Origin: Firmicutes bacterium UBA5388
GTDB taxonomy: Bacteria; Bacillota; UBA4882; UBA10575
Length of the DNA stretch: 19,882 nucleotides
Direction: 5' to 3'
Assembly (NCBI GenBank): GCA_002409975.1
Contig: DHOO01000081.1
Coordinates: 432 to 20,313 of the forward strand
In this document: positions 15,248-19,882 of the stretch, piece by piece
Numbering within the stretch: position 1 is the stretch's first letter
Layout of the letters: the number at the start of each line of letters is the position of its first letter
Program-made: the position numbers and the translations under genes
Notes under the pieces: generated by a model
What the model saw: the letters and a program-made list of their open reading frames with translations, nothing else
What the model was told of the DNA's origin: nothing
Database searches by the model: none

Positions 15248-15276
15248 GTTAGCGAGTTCCAAAAGGAAGTGAAGGC

Positions 15277-15984
15277 ATGGCTATTTTAAAGGCGGAAGGT
15301 GTGGAGAAGGTCTATTCTACCCAAGCTGAGCAGGTGTATGCTTTACGAAAGGTTAATTTTGAGATTAAGACCGGAGATTTTCTGATGATTAATGGACCTT
15401 CTGGCAGTGGGAAGACTACTTTACTTAATCTCCTTTCAGGGATTGATCAGCCTACAGCGGGTAATATTTATCTAAACCAACAACCATTAAGAGGATTATC
15501 TGACAGTGAACGGACCGTTATTCGGCGGGATAAAATTGGTCTAATCTTCCAATCATTTGAGTTGATTCCAGTATTAACAGTTAGCGAGAATGTGGAGTAT
15601 CCTTTATTACTACAGAAAATGGGACACCAACAGCGACAGAAACGGGTAAAAGAGGTTTTGGAGCAAGTTGGTTTACGAGAACTGAGTAAGAGGTTGCCAT
15701 CGCAACTATCAGGTGGCCAAAAGCAAAGAGTGGCAATTGCTAGGGCGCTTGTCACCAGGCCAACTATAATACTTGCGGATGAACCCACTGGCAATTTAGA
15801 TTCCGAGACTGGGCTGAAAATCATTCGCTTAATGTTGGATCTAAACCGGAAATACCAGGTGGCTGTAGTTATTGTCACCCACGATTTGACTTTGAACCAA
15901 TATGCGCAGCAGATTTACCAGCTCAGAGACGGAGTATTAACGCAGAAAGGGGAAATAAGAGATGTGGAAGATCGCTTGGCGTAA
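15277..15984 (+). CDS. LolD/MacB-type ABC transporter ATPase
   Basis: The cytoplasmic ATPase (235 aa) of an ABC transporter of the MacB/LolD/FtsE class, which drives mechanical work at the membrane rather than simple solute pumping. Motifs: Walker A GPSGSGKT (40-47), Q-loop Gln92 (LIFQSFELIP), signature LSGGQ (144-148), Walker B IILADEPTGNLD (164-175, Glu169) and His202 (VTHD). The TGNLD D-loop is typical of the class. ATG at 15277 follows AAGGAAGTGAAGG. The 3' end overlaps the permease start by 23 bases, a firm sign that they form one transporter. The lipoprotein carrier and barrel genes downstream favour a LolD-like role over drug efflux (inference). Confidence 0.94.
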   Translation: MAILKAEGVEKVYSTQAEQVYALRKVNFEIKTGDFLMINGPSGSGKTTLLNLLSGIDQPTAGNIYLNQQPLRGLSDSERTVIRRDKIGLIFQSFELIPVLTVSENVEYPLLLQKMGHQQRQKRVKEVLEQVGLRELSKRLPSQLSGGQKQRVAIARALVTRPTIILADEPTGNLDSETGLKIIRLMLDLNRKYQVAVVIVTHDLTLNQYAQQIYQLRDGVLTQKGEIRDVEDRLA

Positions 15985-17164
15985 TGTGCTTAGAAATAAA
16001 CGCCGCTCTTTGCTGAGCATAATAATTATTGTGATCAGTGTGATAGTTTTATTCTTAGTTAAAGGTTATAACACTGGTACTTTCGAGGGTTTAACGATAA
16101 TGTCGGTGATGCAATATGGTAACCTACAGATCGCCAAAGCAGGGTATTGGAAGAATACAGATAATGAACGTTATCTGTTAGCTAGGGAAGAGACAGTAAA
16201 AATAAAAGAAATCTTGGCGGAAAACCCAGCGGTAATTAGCTGCTCCGCAGAATTAGCAATCTATGGAATTATGGGGACTGAAGAGTCCAGCGCCATTGTA
16301 TCGGGAACCGGTATAGAACCGGGGAGCGGACAAGGTCAGAATCTTATGATGGTAAGCGGATCTAATCTGTTTGAAGGTGATGTGGATCGGGTGCTCCTCG
16401 GGAAAGGTGTTATGCAGAAGCTGGGCTTAGAAGAGGATGAGTGGGTTTCGTTAATGACCACCACTTTGGATGGGGCTTATAACGCCGGAAATCTACAAGT
16501 AACAGGGGCATTTTCTGTAGGTAATTTAGATGCGGATAATGTTTATGTTATGTTGCCTCTTGGTTATGCTCAGAGTATGTTAAATACCGACGGGGTGGAT
16601 AAACTTGTGGTCAACCTGGCGGAAGTGAAACAGACCGCAACCATAATCTCCTGGTTAAAGGAGAGGTTTGCGGCTGAAGGCTTGGAAGTAGAAGTTAAAA
16701 GCTGGTTGGATCTGGCTACCTTTTACCATCAAGTGCGGAGCCTTTACGAGACAGTTTTCTTTTTCATATCAATTGTCCTCTTTGTTCTAGTCTTCTTTAG
16801 TATTTTGGAGATTATATCCATGGCCTTTTTTGAAAGAATGAACGAAATTGGGACCATTAGAGCAATCGGTACCCAACGCCATCAGGTCTTCGTGCTCCTA
16901 AGCCAGGAAGGATTGATTTTAAGTCTGATCGCGGGAGTGATCGGCATAGCCGGTGGGTGGTTAGCCGGTTATCTCATTAATCAGGCTAATCTTACTTATA
17001 CTCCGCCTTCAGTCAGTGAGCCGGTAATGCTCTACATTGATCTAGCATTGGCCAATGGCATTACTCCCTTTGTTTTAGTAGTAGTCGCAACGGTGTTGTC
17101 AGCGATTATCCCAGCGGTTAAAGCGGCTCGGCTAAATGTGGTTGAGGTACTTCGCCATTTTTAA
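15962..17164 (+). CDS. LolE/FtsX-family ABC transporter permease
   Basis: A 400-aa inner-membrane permease of the MacB/LolCE/FtsX fold: one N-terminal helix (about 16-36) after the motif MWKIAWRNVLRNKRRSLL, a large periplasmic domain (about 38-258), then three helices (about 262-285, 315-340, 363-388). ERMNEIGTIRAIGTQRHQ (about 291-308) is the conserved cytoplasmic coupling segment. Only one permease is present, so the complex would be a homodimer, unlike the LolC/LolE pair of Proteobacteria. ATG at 15962 overlaps the ATPase gene. The periplasmic domain is where a lipoprotein or carrier would dock. A LolA-like carrier follows 49 bases later. Substrate is inferred from neighbours. Confidence 0.92.
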   Translation: MWKIAWRNVLRNKRRSLLSIIIIVISVIVLFLVKGYNTGTFEGLTIMSVMQYGNLQIAKAGYWKNTDNERYLLAREETVKIKEILAENPAVISCSAELAIYGIMGTEESSAIVSGTGIEPGSGQGQNLMMVSGSNLFEGDVDRVLLGKGVMQKLGLEEDEWVSLMTTTLDGAYNAGNLQVTGAFSVGNLDADNVYVMLPLGYAQSMLNTDGVDKLVVNLAEVKQTATIISWLKERFAAEGLEVEVKSWLDLATFYHQVRSLYETVFFFISIVLFVLVFFSILEIISMAFFERMNEIGTIRAIGTQRHQVFVLLSQEGLILSLIAGVIGIAGGWLAGYLINQANLTYTPPSVSEPVMLYIDLALANGITPFVLVVVATVLSAIIPAVKAARLNVVEVLRHF

Positions 17165-17213
17165 AGGGATTTTAAATTGGGGGTTATTTCTAATTAAGAA
17201 AGGGGTTGAAGCA

Positions 17214-17993
17214 ATGTCATTCCGGTTATTAGTGGGGAGGGAGAAACGGGGGATAAAAATTACGATCTATGCGTTTCTGAGTTTATTTTTATTATGTTTA
17301 TCTACTCCAGTGATGGGTAGAGATGCACAGCAGATCTTGGAGGATATATACGAGCGACAGGGCTTAGGCGCTGGTTCGTTTGTCTTGGATCTACAGGTGG
17401 ATTCAGTTGATGGGAATGAGACATATAATGCATATGTTCGGGTTTATTTACACGCGACTAAAAAGCAGATGGTGACCTTTACCAACCCGGAACGGTTGAC
17501 TAATCAATCTTTTCTAGTGATCGCTACTAATACTTGGATGTACCAGAAAGGCTTAAACCGCCCTCTACGAATCTCTGCGCAACAAAAGTTATTCGGAGAG
17601 GCTGGTATTGCCGAGATTGCCGGTATTGATTATCTCCATGATTATCGGGTGGCGAAGATGGAGGAAACTGCTACTCACTACCAATTGGAGTTACAAGCTT
17701 TGGATAAAAAAGTTGCTTATCAGCAAGCCAAGCTTTGGGTGGATAAAGACCGGGTCGTGGTAGAAAAGATTATCTTATTTGCTTTAAACGGTCAACCTTT
17801 AAAAGAATTGCTCTATTATAATTACCGACTGCTTAACGGTCATCAAATAGCTTCTATAGAAATCAGAAACCTACTCTATGAGAAAGCTCAGCGAACGGTT
17901 ATGAATTATCTTTCGATCCGAGGAAAAGAACTGCCTGAAGAAGCCTTTGATCCGTTAATGATGAGCAAGTTTCAACTTCTGGTTAAGGAATAG
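17214..17993 (+). CDS. LolA-like outer-membrane lipoprotein-sorting protein
   Basis: A 259-aa exported protein of the LolA-like superfamily (COG2834, outer membrane lipoprotein-sorting protein): a signal peptide (about 1-35, hydrophobic ITIYAFLSLFLLCLS and a likely VMG site) and then an open beta-sheet half-barrel. Typical features are DAQQILEDIYERQ at the mature N-terminus, FLVIATNTWMYQKGLNRPLR, and the strand-rich Lys/Asp-x-x-V region KLWVDKDRVVVEKI. The frame opens at 17136 inside the permease gene, but ATG 17214 with AAAGGGG upstream gives a proper signal peptide. Such proteins carry lipid-modified cargo across the periplasm. Pairing with a LolE-type permease is a recurrent arrangement (family knowledge). 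Cargo unknown. Confidence 0.85.
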   Translation: MSFRLLVGREKRGIKITIYAFLSLFLLCLSTPVMGRDAQQILEDIYERQGLGAGSFVLDLQVDSVDGNETYNAYVRVYLHATKKQMVTFTNPERLTNQSFLVIATNTWMYQKGLNRPLRISAQQKLFGEAGIAEIAGIDYLHDYRVAKMEETATHYQLELQALDKKVAYQQAKLWVDKDRVVVEKIILFALNGQPLKELLYYNYRLLNGHQIASIEIRNLLYEKAQRTVMNYLSIRGKELPEEAFDPLMMSKFQLLVKE

Positions 17994-18003
17994 TGGGAGA
18001 AGG

Positions 18004-18999
18004 ATGATGAGGATCTTCAGAAGCAGGGTAGGCCTTAAAATTTTTCAAGTAGCGCTGTGTTTAGCGCTGACCGGAGGAGGCTTGTTGGCAGCGGGCAGCC
18101 GGGTAATAGGAAAACCTAACTTCAGTGGAAGAATTAATACGGAGTTTATTTATCATCAGCTGAGTGAGGGGCTCCCTACTTTACAACAACCTTTGCCGGA
18201 AACCGAAAGCACAACCGATTTGCAACTGAGTTTATCCGGGTATACCGGAGCTTGCCAATATGAACTGCAAGTAACAGGCTATTTCCATGAATTACTTTTC
18301 GAGACGAACCAGGCGACAGTCAGTAGCTTTTTCGGGCCGGTCCTTTGGGAATTTGGAAAAAAAGATTGGGCTTGGGGTAAAGGTCTAGCCTTTATTCCTA
18401 ATTACCCATTAACACAGGAAGCTGTCTATTGGGGGTTTGAAAACAGAATTATTCTTTCCCCCTTTAGTCTGGTGGCTGGTGTTGTACGGAAGAATTCGCA
18501 AGCCGGCGCCGGTTGGCTAAGAGCAGGAAAAATGTTTGAGACCAGTGATTGGGAAACGATTGTATCTTATGTTTGGCGTGATGAACGTTGTTATTGGCAA
18601 GGAGGGACTGAGTTTTCCTGGGATTTCTTGAACGGGCTCTGTCTACACGGGGGAGTCAATATTGAGTTTCCGGAGCGAACTGGGAAATATCTACTGGGCG
18701 GAGTTTATACCGGAGGAATTTTTACCTATATTATGGAGTATTACTATGCGAAGAATCATTACTTATTTGCCGGTCTTAGCAGGGAACCTGGACTTTTTAG
18801 CCGATGGCAATGGGGAATTAAGGAGCTCTTTTCTCTTGGAGATGGTGGGATGATCACTATCCTTAATCTTAAGTATCTTAAAGATCGCACTGTTACACCG
18901 GAAATCATAATCACCACTTACGGTGGAGGAAAAGGTAGTGAGACGCAAAAAAACCCGGTAGAATGGGAGTGTGTCATGCGGCTCGAAGTAAAGTTCTAA
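18004..18999 (+). CDS. Predicted outer-membrane beta-barrel protein
   Basis: 331 aa, not assignable to a named family by eye. A signal-like N-terminus (RVGLKIFQVALCLALTGGGLLAAG) precedes a body of short alternating strands rich in Tyr, Trp and Gly, such as YELQVTGYFHELLF, WAWGKGLAFIPNYP and YLLGGVYTGGIFTYIMEYYY. The last residue is Phe after LEVK, as in many outer-membrane barrels recognised by BamA. Low charge clustering and absence of long helices fit a barrel. Two ATGs are adjacent (18004 and 18007); GGGAG at 17995-17999 spaces better to the second. It begins ten bases after the LolA-like gene, so it is in the same transcript, and may be a partner or client of the system. Confidence 0.7.
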   Translation: MMRIFRSRVGLKIFQVALCLALTGGGLLAAGSRVIGKPNFSGRINTEFIYHQLSEGLPTLQQPLPETESTTDLQLSLSGYTGACQYELQVTGYFHELLFETNQATVSSFFGPVLWEFGKKDWAWGKGLAFIPNYPLTQEAVYWGFENRIILSPFSLVAGVVRKNSQAGAGWLRAGKMFETSDWETIVSYVWRDERCYWQGGTEFSWDFLNGLCLHGGVNIEFPERTGKYLLGGVYTGGIFTYIMEYYYAKNHYLFAGLSREPGLFSRWQWGIKELFSLGDGGMITILNLKYLKDRTVTPEIIITTYGGGKGSETQKNPVEWECVMRLEVKF

Positions 19000-19016
19000 C
19001 GAAGGAGAGAAGAGAA

Positions 19017-19882
19017 GTGGGTAGAAAGAAAAGCAAGAAAGTACTAATTTTTTTAATTACATTGGCGTTAACGGTAATTAATGATGGGGCAGTCGCAGCC
19101 GAGTTTTATCCGCTCATACCTTTAGATAGTAGTCTGGTTGGAGTGGAATATGAATACCAGGTAGCTGACTTTACTCCCCGGTTAGGAATAGCCTGCGACT
19201 TAGAAACAAAAAACATTCTGAGTTATGTAAGCTTTTCTTATCAAACCGCTCCTTTAGTATGGAGTCTGTCTTATGGTCATTGGACTCATCAGTATGTGCC
19301 GGGGTACCATTATCAACAAGGAATAACAAGTAGTCTCTGCTATCAGATCGAGTCAGAGCATAGCCTAACCGGAGGAATCTTTGGTGGGACTCTACAACGC
19401 AATGAGGAAAAAATCCGTACAGGACTGATCTTTCTGGATTATAAAAAACGTCTCTATTTTGATTGGGATCGAGAGATAAAATTACATTTAATTACAGTTG
19501 CCGGCAAAACAAGGGAGAGCGGTAATTCCTATTATGCTACTGAGTTAGAACTACCAATAATTATGGGTAGCTTTAAGATTAAGCCATGGCTAGGATACTC
19601 CAAACAAACCCGGTTGCTTGCTCCTTACTACGACTTGAGAAACTTAGTTCGTGGGTATCAGAGAGACGAAATTCTTGGAAATCGTGGATTTACCATTTCT
19701 TTTGAACAACAATGGACCTTGTTTCCCTATAGTAGCTTACCATTTCTGGAATTGTTAAACGCAGTTGTTTTTACGGATGCCGGAGGAGTGCTTAAGAGTA
19801 ACCAAAAAGCAGAAGAATTTGAACTTTATAAAAGCATTGGGGCGGGTTTGGCTTTAAAGATGGGCGAGTTTGAGATTCGTCT
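19017..19882 (+). CDS. Omp85/BamA-type outer-membrane barrel, 3' end outside window
   Basis: An open frame from GTG 19017 (AAGGAG nine bases upstream) runs 288 codons to the window end without a stop. A signal segment (about residues 7-28, VLIFLITLALTVI then AVAAEF) is followed by strand-rich sequence. The stretch NLVRGYQRDEILGNRGF (209-225) holds the VRGY/F motif that defines loop 6 of Omp85 proteins, and VVFTDAGGVL and SIGAGLALKMGEFEIR match the last barrel strands of BamA/TamA-like proteins. No POTRA domains are visible before the barrel, so this is a barrel-only Omp85-like 'surface antigen' form. It lies 17 bases after the preceding gene. It is strong evidence for an outer membrane. Confidence 0.85.
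   Translation, partial: MGRKKSKKVLIFLITLALTVINDGAVAAEFYPLIPLDSSLVGVEYEYQVADFTPRLGIACDLETKNILSYVSFSYQTAPLVWSLSYGHWTHQYVPGYHYQQGITSSLCYQIESEHSLTGGIFGGTLQRNEEKIRTGLIFLDYKKRLYFDWDREIKLHLITVAGKTRESGNSYYATELELPIIMGSFKIKPWLGYSKQTRLLAPYYDLRNLVRGYQRDEILGNRGFTISFEQQWTLFPYSSLPFLELLNAVVFTDAGGVLKSNQKAEEFELYKSIGAGLALKMGEFEIR

Noticed and set aside
15468..15878. 136-codon open frame on the minus strand inside the ABC ATPase gene.
   Set aside because: It is fully overlapped by a gene with all ABC motifs and has no ribosome site or recognisable sequence.
17136..17213. Upstream start of the LolA-like gene inside the permease gene.
   Set aside because: It would put an extra 26 residues before the signal peptide; ATG 17214 has its own ribosome site.

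Overview
The window reads as about 20 kb just downstream of dnaA-dnaN in a Bacillota (Firmicutes) chromosome. The order is yaaA (S4 domain), recF, a DUF721/DciA-like gene, remB (DUF370), gyrB, gyrA, which is the conserved origin-proximal order of that phylum. All genes lie on the + strand. Base composition is moderately AT-rich, Shine-Dalgarno sites are strong, and TTG/GTG starts are common. The right end encodes a LolA-like protein, a probable outer-membrane barrel and an Omp85/BamA-type barrel, so the host is probably a diderm (two-membrane) Firmicute. The genus cannot be told from the sequence.

Layout: (1) 31-6833, replication and topology genes ending in a terminator-like hairpin. One gene here, DUF721/DciA-like at 1362-1826, has only an ATT start and is easy to miss. 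(2) 6873-8660, a long coiled-coil protein of the YhaN/SbcC-like ABC-ATPase type whose nucleotide-binding motifs have decayed. (3) 8781-14241, a segment bracketed by two inverted copies of a small element with 14-bp terminal inverted repeats. Between them lie htrA, rlmH, a NarL-type response regulator, a decayed histidine kinase and an intact paralogous kinase; htrA, rlmH and the intact kinase each end in a clear hairpin-plus-T-run terminator. (4) 14269-19882, an envelope cluster: TPR protein, LolD-like ATPase, LolE/FtsX-like permease, LolA-like carrier, predicted beta-barrel, and an Omp85-type barrel cut by the window end.

Working together: the first block covers replication initiation, repair and supercoiling. 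HtrA plus the two-component system looks like envelope surveillance, although the functional link is inferred from position only. The last block places an inner-membrane ABC extractor, a periplasmic carrier and outer-membrane barrels in one tightly packed run, suggesting a route from the inner to the outer membrane.

Most unusual points: the terminal-inverted-repeat elements are built from about 63-bp hairpin units with compensatory base-pair changes, and a truncated unit lies in the gyrB-gyrA spacer; a maintained pseudo-ATPase follows gyrA; a sensor kinase has decayed beside its intact paralog; and a Lol/Omp85-like cluster sits close to the origin of a Firmicute-type chromosome.
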